Source of the DNA: Adineta ricciae | Taxonomy: Eukaryota > Rotifera > Eurotatoria > Adinetida > Adinetidae | NCBI GenBank assembly: GCA_905250025.1 | Contig: CAJNOJ010000295.1 | Coordinates: 59,419-123,418 of the forward strand | Direction: 5' to 3' | Length of the DNA stretch: 64,000 nt | Shown here: positions 36,911-47,589 of the stretch, piece after piece | Layout of the letters: each line of letters opens with the position of its first letter | How positions within the stretch are numbered: position 1 is the stretch's first letter | Made by a program: the position numbers and the translations under genes | Notes under the pieces: model-generated | The model's input: the letters and a program-made list of their open reading frames with translations, nothing else | Told to the model about the DNA's origin: nothing | The model's database searches: none

Positions 36911-37767
36911 ATGGCAATGAACGAATTGATTGAAGACTTCGTCTTATTCTTTCTTATCACAATCATACTTTTTGCACCTTTTTTAATATTGTTCACAGTT
37001 GTTCTTCTATCCTACTATTGCTCTTTTTCAATGACATTACTTATTAGTTTGATTGATCGGGTCCATAGTTTCTAATTATTTTCCGATAAAATTAATCAAA
37101 ACATTACATCTTTGGTTACCACCCATATGGTGCAGCTAATTTCCTAACAGAAGCAACACATTTTTCAACTCTCTTTCCTGGTATTCGTCCTCATTTGATG
37201 ATTCTTCGTTTCCAGTTTCTCGTTCCATTTTCACGCGAATTCTTTCTTAATTTAGGTGATGATAACATTATACCTTTGTCATCAAATGTTCCGTTTTTAC
37301 AGGTGCATGTCGTGTCTCGCCAGGCAGTTGCCAAGATTTCTTAAATGGCTCAGCTGGCCAAGGTAATACTGTGGTCATTGTGACTGGTGGTATGCGAGAA
37401 TTGCACTTCGCAGAATACCAAACGATGATATTATATTTGAAGGAGAGAAAAGGTTTTGTACGATTGGTAAGAATTGGCTTTCAAATCGATGGATTTGGGG
37501 ACAATCAATTGTTGGTTATCTATCTCTTCGTCGCCCCGTGACGACCATTGGTAAGACAGGCCTTTCTTTTTCATTATAGTCAATAGAAAAAATAAATTCT
37601 ATCTTATACTATAAGTTGCTAGGTCGATTCATGTCAATCAAATCACTGATCCAACTCAAACCGATATCGATCAACTTCATTGTCCATACGTTCAAACAGT
37701 CGAACAGTTATATGAAACTAATAAAGCAAACTATGGTTTTGAACATGTAAAACTAGAGATCATTTGA
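36911..37767 (+). pseudogene. DGAT2-like acyltransferase relic, copy 1
   Basis: Starts at an ATG directly after an acceptor-like ATTTCAG. The N-terminal hydrophobic hairpin is recognisable (FVLFFLITIILFAPFLILF), then a stop, then YFPIKLIKT, then after a deletion of several codons GYHPYGAANFLTEATHF, PGIRPHL, VIVTGGMRE and LKERKGFVRL, and a final exon with VNQITDPTQTDIDQLH. These follow the order of diacylglycerol acyltransferase 2 and relatives. Introns are still present (for example GTGATG...TTTTACAG near 37254-37300), so it is not a retrocopy. A stretch found in copy 2 is missing around 37467. The catalytic HPHG is HPYG. Treated as a pseudogene. Confidence 0.65.
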
Positions 37768-38189
37768 ACAATGCTTGGAAGAGAGTAAACAGAAAAAATC
37801 AGATATCAGCTTATTAAGAACATTGCATGATATAATATATCGATAACTTGTTACGACTTGTACTGATATAGGAAGGAGCATTGTAAAAAATACGATTGAC
37901 GATAAAGGACTCATTTGAGTACTCTCAAAGACATCTATATTTTTCTTTTCATTATATATAATATATAGACGCTAAATACAAACTGAATAACTGCAGGATG
38001 TTGATAAATGAATGAAACGAACGTTTATTGTTCCTGTATATGGGATGATCGAGAAAGAAAGGTTTAAGTATAAGCATACGAGCATAAATTGAATCTCATA
38101 GATCGAACTAAGCATACGCATTGATCGCATACTTTTAATTATTCTTGTATCAGATGAAATGCTATTCGAAAAAAAATTTCCTAAGAAAT
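37768..38189. other. Intergenic, nothing recognised
   Basis: AT-rich spacer; homologous to 60853-61229. Confidence 0.4.
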
Positions 38190-38830
38190 CAGTCGCTATT
38201 ATTTCATCATCAGGGTCTTTTCCATATACTGTAAACTTAATGGCACATTTGTCGTCAATGGTATACCTATGAAAAATAAAATAATACCAAATTTATATGT
38301 GTATTATTTCAAGAATATTCTTAAATTCAATGCTATATTGTAATTTTCGATCATGTTCAATAGTGTTTTTATATAATTTTGCTGGATAACCAAAGATAAT
38401 CGAAACAAGCGTTTGATTATCTTCAGGCTCGACAAAAGTCAATATTCTGATTCAACACATATGATAATTGCGTGTTTCTGTTGAAGGCGTAGTTTTTTGA
38501 ATTACACGAGATCTGTATCAATGGCGAAGATATTGCTTTAATGGAAATGAGTTTGGTAAATGCAAAGCAAAATATTTATATTAGCAAAACCGTAATATAG
38601 TATTTTGAAATTCTTCTTTACTTTTCAGATTTATACCTGTACCTAAGATTGTCTAAGAAAACATTAACAGTGGCAAACTTTAGTATAAGATGAAAAGAAC
38701 TTCAACGCTTTCTTTATCATCTTCAGGACCAATAAAAAGTCTTTTATTTTTTAGAAGAATTTTTACACTGAGTGTATTTGATCCGCATTCTATCTTTTCT
38801 AAGATAACAAAGAATTACTCAGTGGTAAGT
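38190..38830 (-). pseudogene. Unidentified coding relic downstream of fusion gene
   Basis: Several short minus-strand pieces look coding: near 38190-38270 about AIKFTVYGKDPDDE, near 38370-38450 about EPEDNQTLVSIIFGY, near 38700-38790 about LSVKILLKNK then IGPEDDKE. The repeated EPED/GPEDD motif and hydrophobic beta pattern suggest a repeated beta-domain, possibly C2-like. The pieces recur near 61230-61900 but I could not join them in one frame. Family unknown. Confidence 0.25.
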
Positions 38831-38914
38831 TAGAAGTAAATCAATACAGAATAAAAAAATGTTTTAATCATAGCATCAAAGAGAAACTTATCGTGTTTTC
38901 TGTGCTTCTTATAT

Positions 38915-41900
38915 CTATCGTGATTTGATGATGACATCCGTTTCCTTCGGTGTTTTATCTTGTATGCCGCTGTTTAACACAAGTTGAAGGCAAGGTTGAG
39001 CAAATTTCATCCCAAAATACCCGGCCCAATATTTCGTATCACTTCCTTGCATCACAACTGTAACATCCATTGGTAAAGTCTTGTATTGTGAATAACGATA
39101 TGTTATTCTATGCCAACGTCCGTCATTCCATTGTTTATATTCTCTTTTGCAATTCCATATGTGACCATCGGAAAATGTAAGCGAGAGTGTGGCTTTTGCG
39201 CCACAATCTTTGCGTGCAGCAATACATACCGAAAATTCGACTACAGGACGAAGAGAGAGCAACTAGAACATTGAGTATTTAAGTATCTTGAGGTGATTTC
39301 TAGAGTAACATTAGTAAACTTACTGGTGATTGAGTATCATCGAACAATTTGATATGATCCTGTTTGAATGTCCCCAGCTGGTAAGACGTAGCCCATGCGG
39401 GTACAGTTTGATTGGATTCATCGTATAGAGGTTCACATCCATCTGGTATGTTTTCGAGAGAAAAGTTAGTTTTAATCCATTGGTCGTCTTTCAGTAGATT
39501 AACATTAAGATGATCGAGTGTAAGTGTATTGATTGGCATTGAAGACTCCGTTTTAGTCGACTCACTGATAGCAGGCTTGACATTTGTTTCTAATAGAAAG
39601 TGTATAATAAATACACTCTGATTAGTTTATGAGGACTCGATAGATTTCTTGTCATATAGAATTGATTCTATTGAAAAGCGGTCTGAATGTTACTTACTTG
39701 CTGTGTTGGGTAGGAATGCTGCACACACCAGCTCGTTCGTTTTACAGCTAAAAGAATAGATCCTCTCAAGTGTACTGATGTCGAGAACTTTTGAAACAAA
39801 TCGTACCATCGTAGAAACTCTTCTTTTGTAAAATTATCGTCTGGACTCTTTCCGCAGATTTCCACCATTTTTGTGACAATTGATCCTGCAGTACTGATAT
39901 CAATCGCGTTCTTTTCATCTTCTAACTCTGAAATGACTTCGATAAACTTTATTATTTCTTGAGCATCAATGGCATTGGAATTGTCCTCATCGCACATGAA
40001 AAATACCTAGAAAAGACAAACAAATCCTCTCGAATAGATTATTTAAAAAAGAAAAGAAATCTTTTGTAACACATACCATTTCGAGGCGTTTGTCGACGTT
40101 ATCTGGTTGCGTTAGAGCAATGGCCGACATGAATTCCACAAACGTAATTGTACCGCTTTTGTCCTTATCGATTTTAGAGAATGCATAATTGCAATAATTC
40201 GTTACATTTCCTCTAGATGTAAATATTCGTATATATTATCATCAGAATTGCTGTTTGTAAGACTAATACTTTGAATAAACTTCTTTGAGTGCAGCAATCA
40301 ACATCGCTTTTGTCAGCTCGCCAGTTGGACTATAATGATGAAGATGATGAATACAGTGAAAGTGTATATCTTTCAAACATTGTATGTTATTACCTTCGAC
40401 CAATGAATTTGTTATGCAATTCCAAAACGGCAGTTTCGGAAAGACTTGGATTTTGTTTTCGAATTAATTTTATTTGTTTCGGCAAAATGCTCTCTAAATA
40501 GAGAGAACTTATCTATAGATCTAATCTGTATGCGTATAATACATTTCTTTTCGGAATCCTCGAAAGTCTAACTTACGTAAAGAATCTTGATAGAAATTCC
40601 GAGATTCAATTATTCCTTGCTTAGCATAGAAAATGACGCATTGATCCGGTTTGTCATCTAAATCAGCATGTAAATCGTGATCAATCACTCGAAAAATGGC
40701 ACTGGAATCCTTTGTTTCATGTTCAGTTTGTATTAAATTCGAAAGGAATCTTAATAATTTAGGCCAATGTTGTTTATTTTTTGTCTGCCATTCGTCACAA
40801 ATATGCAATAGATACACATCATTATCATAGAAATCAAGTATTAATTCTTCTATTGATGTGATTTGCTTCTGAAAATGATCTTGCCCATACGGATTTAGTA
40901 TTGCATGCAATTTTTCTAATGTTTTAATCTTTGATTTGATTCGTTGATTCTCTTTCAAAACTTGTTGAATTGCTTTGACAGAACATGGATTATCTTCATC
41001 GAATTTATCTAGTAGTTGTTCCATTTCGGACTCTTGGGCTAAACTTCGACGAACTTGTTCAAGTAATTTAGCCAATTGATGTTGTATTTTAAGTTCGTTT
41101 TCAATAAATTTTAACTGCTTTTGTCGAATAACATGAAGCCATTCCGAACAAATCGCATCTTTCCATGGTTCAATGTCGGCAATAAAATCATTCAAAGTTC
41201 TTTTTGCAACCGATATTTGTTCAAATACGCCCTCAATGCGCATGATTGTATGATCGTTGACTTCTCTTATTAATCTAGAAGTACAGAAATCGAAATTATG
41301 AACATAAATCATGACTGTGATTTCATACCGTTCGATACGTAATTCATGATTGAAAATCTGCGCCATTTTTTTCAATGGGTAGAGAATGAACCGAAGTTGT
41401 TGTCCTTTTCCGCCATTAAGATTTCGAATTAGGGTTGGAGCCGTTTTACATATGTTCATCACACCTTCAATAGTCTGAGGACATTCGGGAACTATGACAT
41501 CGCCGGAAAAACTTATTTTCAACGATTCAAGTTGTTGATTCTCTTTGTGTTCGTATTCAGCTTTACCTTGGCCACTTGGTGCACTTGCCTTGATCAAAGA
41601 AGCCGAAAGAAGTCCTTCGAGTTTTTCTACTTTATCGGAACTTTGTACTGTTTGCTCGAATGTAGCGACTACTCTTGCTCCCCATGTAATTCCAATGACG
41701 ACATGGGTAGCATCAGGATTTTCTAGAGCGGCTGGCGAAAAATATTGATGTAAATCAGCCATTGAAATCAGCAAGCATTCTTTCTTTGTTTGAGTTTCAT
41801 ATAAAAACGTGACGCGAACTGTTCGACTGTTGATTTTTGTTTGAGCCAAATATTTAGCTGATCCTTCAACGCTTACTAAACCACCCATTAGACTCAATTT

Positions 41901-42128
41901 CAGTCCAGCTTCGATGTTCAATTTATCGAATGTTTCTTTTTGCGAATTGTTGGAATCTATACAGTAGCTTGCATGTCCACCATCAGCCGATTCAATGAAC
42001 GGCGACGAAGGAAGTTGTTTATTAAATAAACTTCCTCCTTCGAATTTATCGGTTCTTACGTCATAAAGCGATCCAATGAATCCGTGACGACCGATGGCCT
42101 GTCGGGTGATTTCACCACCTAATTCCAT
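38915..42128 (-). CDS. Stonustoxin-like, EF-hand and FBA-domain fusion protein
   Basis: Predicted seven-exon model on the complement: 40577..42128, 40394..40493, 40270..40329, 40077..40212, 39694..40006, 39324..39589, 38915..39262. Total 924 aa; introns 83, 64, 57, 70, 104 and 61 nt; every phase agrees. Residues 1 to about 260 match the N-terminal (MACPF-like) region of the stonustoxin/SNTX family, a family also widespread in non-venomous animals (MGGLVSVEGSAKYL, YPLKKM). About 260-515 is helical, then a thioredoxin-like end. Residues about 518-720 resemble neuronal calcium sensors, with canonical EF loops at 586-597 (DKDKSGTITFVE) and 622-633 (DEDNSNAIDAQE). Residues about 730-915 resemble an F-box-associated domain (ARKDCGAKATL, WAGYFGMKF). 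No signal peptide. Single-gene status rests on splice phase, so two adjacent genes remain possible. Confidence 0.7.
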
Positions 42129-43379
42129 ATATTCAATATGACCAGTTTTCTAATATCAAATGTTGCGCTGTATCTAGAAGTCGTATAAGTATAGTGCTAT
42201 ACAAGCTCTATTCTGTAAATCCTTCCAATGGTAACGCTTTCCGTTTGGAGTTAGAATGTAGGAGAGAAAATGGCAATCGAGCTCTGTAGATGTTGACAAA
42301 TCTTACTTGCTGTTTCTATACTGTGATGAATAGAACATGTGGGCTTTTTACCTTGCTGTGCAAACACGATGATAACAGTGGCTTGACATTGTTATCAGCT
42401 AAGCAAGCCGGTGGATGATAATGAAGCTATAGATGAAATGTGATAGATATAAACGAATTCTTGTGTATCTGTATGAATTCGGTCTCTGTCAAATATCGAT
42501 TTCGAGGTCCTCTGTCTCTCTCTCTCTCTCTCTCTCTGCTAATCATAGGCTAAAATGTTAATAAAGATTGTTAACACTCAGTAGGATCTACTCATGTAAA
42601 AAAATACCAGCTCCCTTTTTCGATTTGTTTTCTTTCTTAATAGATGGCTTGAGAGCGTGCCAAAATTTCAATCGTCACCAGTTTTCACCTAATTTCTGAT
42701 TTCTGATTTCCTAGTATCTCTCTTTAGAAATCACACAGAAAAGAAGAATTCAGAAATCTACTTGTATTGTGTTTCGGAGTTCGCGTATGATATTAAAGTA
42801 AATTAATATATCGAGAAACGAAAATTATTGCTCTGCTCCACTAAAATGACGAATAGATTTCTTAGTAGTGTCGCAATTACGATATGAGTTTCACTGAAAC
42901 GTTGTAAATCTATCTGAGTAATATGATAACGGTTGGTCGAAAAGCGGAAGCTTATGATTCTTTGTAAAGGAAATGAATAAATAAAAGTATATTTGGAAGA
43001 TATTTGGGAAGGCTATCAAGTAATTGTAAAATTTGCACCAGTAGGAAATCGATGACGATCGTGCTCGTACACAATTTGTTGCTTTCTTTCGTTTCGATCA
43101 CTTAGATGACAATAAGTATGTTAGCGGATCATATGTTATTTAGTACGTTTCTCGTTCTCCTTCACTATCTATCTATCTCCTTCTTTTCTGCACTTAATCA
43201 TATGATTATCATATGGTAATGTATTTTAATGCCTGCTTCTACACATGCTATATACGTTCCATTCAAATCGAGGACATGAAATATACAATTGCTTTCATGG
43301 CTTCTTTTCGAAGGTTGTCATACTGAATCGGATAAGTGCTTGCACGAAATATCTAGGACCTTGCTTTTGATCCTCGGCG
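42129..43379. other. Intergenic between unique and duplicated regions
   Basis: No gene recognised. Holds the TC repeat at 42515-42537. Confidence 0.5.
42515..42537. repeat. (TC)n microsatellite
   Basis: Uninterrupted TC dinucleotide run of about 23 bases. Confidence 0.85.
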
Positions 43380-43390
43380 TATATATATAA
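43380..43390 (+). promoter_or_regulatory. Possible TATA box
   Basis: TATATATATAA, in otherwise mixed sequence, about 180 bases upstream of the ATG at 43564. Confidence 0.35.
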
Positions 43391-43563
43391 ACCTCACGCA
43401 TGCCAATGCGGCATATATTTCGATTGAAAACGGTTCTACTGAGCAACTTTTTGAAATGGTTTGAGACCTATTCGCAGTTACATTTACATAAGGGTTTTGA
43501 TATACATCATGGAAATTCATTTATTTGCCTTTTATTTTCTCTTATGATAAAACATTATCTGAA

Positions 43564-44358
43564 ATGATTTCAAAGAATGTGCGAACAGCATCGCAAATGA
43601 ACATGAATACGAGTGATATTCTTGATGAAGAGCATACTTTACTTCTGAACACCTACAAGGAAACATACAGTTTTCAGCCATATTTAACTTTTTTTCTTAT
43701 CTCTGGGCCCTTTATCACACTTTACACAAAATTCAGTTTTACACCAGCTATATTAATTCTGATCGTCTACCTGTTCATCTTTATCTTTGGTTGCTCGGAG
43801 CGAGTGGTAAATATATAAAGGTCGTACATAATCTGGGATACTTTATTTTTATCTTTAAAGGAAGTGAAAAAAACCCATTGTTTCAAACAAATGGAGAAGG
43901 CACCTTATAAAGTGAAGAAAATGTTTGCATCCATTGATCTCAAACCTGCTTCAATTGGTGGAAAGGAAACAGAAAGTGACCAATGATCAGTTGTTACCCA
44001 CACGCATTACCTTAGTTTGCGTCTACATTTTGCAACAAACAATAAAATTTTGTCGAACGATGATGCTGATATAATAGCTGAAAATTTTGGTTTTTCCCAT
44101 GCCAATGATGCGACTAAGGATCACGAAAGAAATCTGATTCTGTGTGGTCATGATGGGTATTGTGTATAGTCATAGAAAACCAATATGTATTGTTCTTTTC
44201 TCAGATTTCGTAATTTTTCACTAACTACTGGTACAAGTCTTATCAATATCGATAATAGATCTTTATCGATTATCATTACTACTACCGGAAATGGACAAGT
44301 AGCGTTTGTCGTGCCAACTCACTTAACTTTCGAAAACAAAATACTGAATTTTTCCTAG
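43564..44358 (+). CDS. Small two-helix membrane protein, frame continues past TGA
   Basis: Exon 1 43564..43806 and exon 2 from 43861 are joined by a 54-nt intron (GTAAAT...TTTAAAG, phase 0). They encode 122 aa up to a TGA at 43984-43986: an N-terminal tail, two hydrophobic helices (YLTFFLISGPFITLY and ILILIVYLFIFIFG) and a basic C terminus. The same frame then stays open for 56 more codons to 44156. A standard 48-nt intron follows (44157-44204, GTATTG...TTCTCAG, phase 2), then 51 codons to TAG at 44358. The downstream part (DADIIAENFGFSHAN, SIIITTTGNGQVAF) therefore probably belongs to the same gene, interrupted by a nonsense codon; a separate gene is the alternative. No family recognised. 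Confidence 0.5.
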
Positions 44359-45717
44359 TCTTTTTGGAGGGGCATATAACAACTTCAATTCTATACCATC
44401 AATCCAACATGCAATAAAGAGAAAGAAGCGATCACGCAATACAATAAGCACAAGGGCTACTTCAATCGAACAGTATAACAACCATACACAACAGTCAAAA
44501 ATATAGAACGTCAATCATCAATTTCGGTCTCCTGTAAGTTAATATCTCTTGCCAGGTATCCTTACCCTCACCTACATTCATTAAGCCCATCAACTTCGCT
44601 ACCACGAGACTACTCGCTATTCCATCCAGAAACAGGCAACTCCGCGAGCAACCAACTCCAACTCCGATTTATGAATCCAAATGGAACAAATACTCAACTA
44701 CAAAAGAATATTTTTAACATTAATTTAAATTCACTTCAAACATCAATAATAATCATCAATTACTTGCAGAAGTTTTATTTCTTTGTCTTTCCACAATTCC
44801 CACAGATGCGATAGATTTACTTCAATGGATTAGGATTACATTCGACACATGTGAATTTAGCTAATGCATCTTTTGATATCTTTATTTTTCGCTTTCACTG
44901 CATTCAGCTGCGGTAATGCATACGTTTACTTGTCGTTCTATTGCTACTCCTAAGATCAGTTTAAGTTGAATAAAAGTTGGAAAACCCCAGCCACTCCAAC
45001 TGCATTCTAACACTACTCCTAGCCATTCGAACCCCATATCAACTTCATTTTCCTTTATGCACAAATAAACACGAACTAAACGCCAAACCAAACTAAAATC
45101 TACAGCTCAAGGGAAAAAGCCTCCGGTCCGCGATTCCTATCAGCCATCTTCACAGACATATCCATAGAATCGTCGAAGACCTCCATCCACGCTCACACGC
45201 CCACCCACACCCTCAAGATGGTTTGTAATAAACTATTGACAATCTTTTGTTTAATATGATAACCATCAATAGATCTTCTTTAATTAACTACTGCTATAGA
45301 TAGGTCAGGTTCCTTCTCGTTCAACATTTTCCGAGAATATTTCATATTTAGAAAGTTTGAACGATTTCCATGTTCGTAATTTGTTATTGATGCAATTAAT
45401 TTTTTCCTCAGTGATGTGTAAACGTCTGAAACATCTATTTTCTGCTGCTCACATCGCAATCCACAACTACATCCAAAAAAATTGTCTTTTCAATAAAGAT
45501 GTGAATAGTTTTGTTGGATCTAGGTTATTTTCTATTTAAAATATCTATTGAAAGTTCCTGTAAGTCTTGCGCTAATTAGCTAAGTGACATAAAATGCGTA
45601 AACACATTTGAGTGAATTATTCATACTCCAGACATTATTGTAATATAACAAAATGACTGCTACGAAGATAATTTCTACTTTGAATTTTACGAGTTTTATG
45701 CATGAAGAATTTCTTCA
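44359..45717. other. Intergenic with weak coding-like traces
   Basis: A minus-strand segment near 44800-44880 reads about AKFTCVECNPNP with a nearby CGNCGK, suggestive of a degenerate zinc finger, but no gene could be assembled. A C-rich stretch (45188-45215) contains CCCACCCACACCCTC, similar on the opposite strand to the G-rich tract at 48607. Confidence 0.3.
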
Positions 45718-46431
45718 TACTAAATTAAACAAAAGATCTGCGACATTTTCTTTCTTTCATATATGTCTCGGTCTAGGAGGATAACAAAATATTGATCTCT
45801 TGTTAAAAATACACCAATTTATATACAAATTTCTATAAAAGTTAATCTAGAATAAAAGAATTCAACATTTTACAGGTTGTTTTGTACATAATCATGTTAA
45901 CTGCGTTTGCTTCCTACTCACTTTTTAAAATTTCTTAAAGTTTTCCGAGTTACATACGTAAATACTCACTATTCCTGATTTGGATATATAACAAATACTC
46001 TTTCAGAATTGTTGGCAATTCTATGATTACATTCGATATTTATCTAAATCATTCTCTTTGAAGAGAATAAGCCACCTATGAAGATTGCATTGTTTTCGAA
46101 ATATGGCAAATATCCAAACAAAACAATAAAAATTTAAAGATGTCGAATATATATTCAATGCACAAAAGGATTCTAAAAGCCATTCAGGTATACAGTATAG
46201 TTTAAGGATAAGAGATTTACTCTCACAGAAAGAATAGATAGGAAGTAAACGCAATTGATATGATTATATTAAGCAACTTGTAAAATATTCAGTTTTAGTA
46301 TTCTAGATCAAAGTTTTTAGGAATTTGTATATAATTTGGTGAATTTTAAAAAGAGATCAACATTTTTTATCCTCCTGAACCGAGACATATGCAATAGGAA
46401 AAGTGTCGTAAGACTTTTGCTTTATCCAGTA
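45718..46431. mobile_element. Mariner-type MITE with long inverted arms
   Basis: 714 bp bounded by TA. The left end (CTAAATTAAACAAAAGATC) mirrors the right end in reverse complement (CTGGATAAAGCAAAAGTCT), both followed by a CGACA motif and then ATATGTCTCGGT. The arms remain homologous for about 180 bases, and the centre is unique. The CAAAAG...CGACA ends resemble those of the fragments at 6723 and 21034, so the three are probably related families. No transposase. Confidence 0.7.
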
Positions 46432-46644
46432 GACCACTTCTGTTCGTTCTTCTTTCTCATTGACATTTCTATTGCACTTCATTATAGATAAATCTTTACT
46501 GGTACTCAAAAGAAAAAGACTTCTATTTCTTGAAAGGATCCGAAGAATTCTTTAACATTAGTTTACATAGAGAAAATACATTAGAAATTCAATTTATCTT
46601 CATATTAAACTTGAAATTTATTTGGAATATTTTTAAAAATTAAT

Positions 46645-47589
46645 ATGGCATCATTGGTAGAAATAATAAATGCTATAACTCTTATCAGTTTCATTATCAT
46701 ATTAGTCATGGGTACAATTGGAAACATATTGAATATTGTTACATTTTTATCCCAAGATTATCGAACAAAAGCTTGCATACTTTATCTGATTTTTTCTTCG
46801 TCAATTAATATATGTTTCGCTAATCTTTATCTTATCATTTATCTGGTAGCACAATATTCAGGAGTGAATATTATACAGACAAATCGTCCAATGTGCAAAA
46901 TATTTGGTTATATTTCGGTATGTTCAGCAGCAATAACAGCAACTTGCCTGTTCTTATCAACACTCGATCGATGTTTCTCAACATCACGAACTGTACGTTA
47001 CCGACAACTGAGTAATTGGTCATTAGCTCAACGTCTTTTAATTATAACAGTGTTATTTCTCTTAATTTCAAGTATCTTTTCTCTGATTGTCTATGATCTT
47101 TACAATGGTATGTGTACATCAGCCCCTGGTCTAGGATCGATCGCTGTTATTGTTTATGCAAATATTTTTATTACTCTGATTCCTCATGGTGGTATGTTAA
47201 TTTGTGGTATAATTACATGGATAAATATGCGACAAATGACAAATCGTATTAATCCAGATTCTGGTGCAAGTAATGCAACATCTGCGGTTCAGAAAATGAA
47301 TCGACAATTACTTATTCTAATATTTATAGAGGCTTTGGTGGATATAATATTAGAAGTGCAACGTAATATTACAGCTACATACAATTTAATTACTAATTCA
47401 ATAGAGAAAAGTATTGAACGGCAACAAATTGAACATTTTGTCATACAACTGAGCATTATACTTTATACCGTAAAACAAGGCATGTCTTTTTATATTTATT
47501 GCTTTTGTAGTGATATATTTCGAAAAAATTGTCGAAAATCTTTGAAATCATTAATGAATAGACTCTATTGTTTCAATCGGCATGACTAA
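46645..47589 (+). CDS. Rhodopsin-like 7TM GPCR, single exon
   Basis: Intronless, 314 aa. Seven hydrophobic segments: TM1 with GTIGNILNIVTF, TM3 ending STLDRCFSTSR (DRC in place of DRY), TM5 ITLIPHGGMLICGI, TM7 followed by YIYCFCSDIFRKNCRKSL, a typical cytoplasmic helix-8-like basic tail. Short extracellular N terminus without a signal peptide. Cys in the MCKIF segment before TM3 and in the second extracellular loop (GMCTSA) can form the conserved disulfide. Ligand unknown; matches orphan class A receptors abundant in rotifers. Not related closely to the GPCRs at 1587 and 49147 beyond fold. Confidence 0.85.
   Translation: MASLVEIINAITLISFIIILVMGTIGNILNIVTFLSQDYRTKACILYLIFSSSINICFANLYLIIYLVAQYSGVNIIQTNRPMCKIFGYISVCSAAITATCLFLSTLDRCFSTSRTVRYRQLSNWSLAQRLLIITVLFLLISSIFSLIVYDLYNGMCTSAPGLGSIAVIVYANIFITLIPHGGMLICGIITWINMRQMTNRINPDSGASNATSAVQKMNRQLLILIFIEALVDIILEVQRNITATYNLITNSIEKSIERQQIEHFVIQLSIILYTVKQGMSFYIYCFCSDIFRKNCRKSLKSLMNRLYCFNRHD

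Noticed and set aside
43984..43986. Selenocysteine codon
   Set aside because: No recognised selenoprotein family, no Cys homologue known to me and no SECIS structure identified; kept only as one option in the finding on the in-frame TGA.
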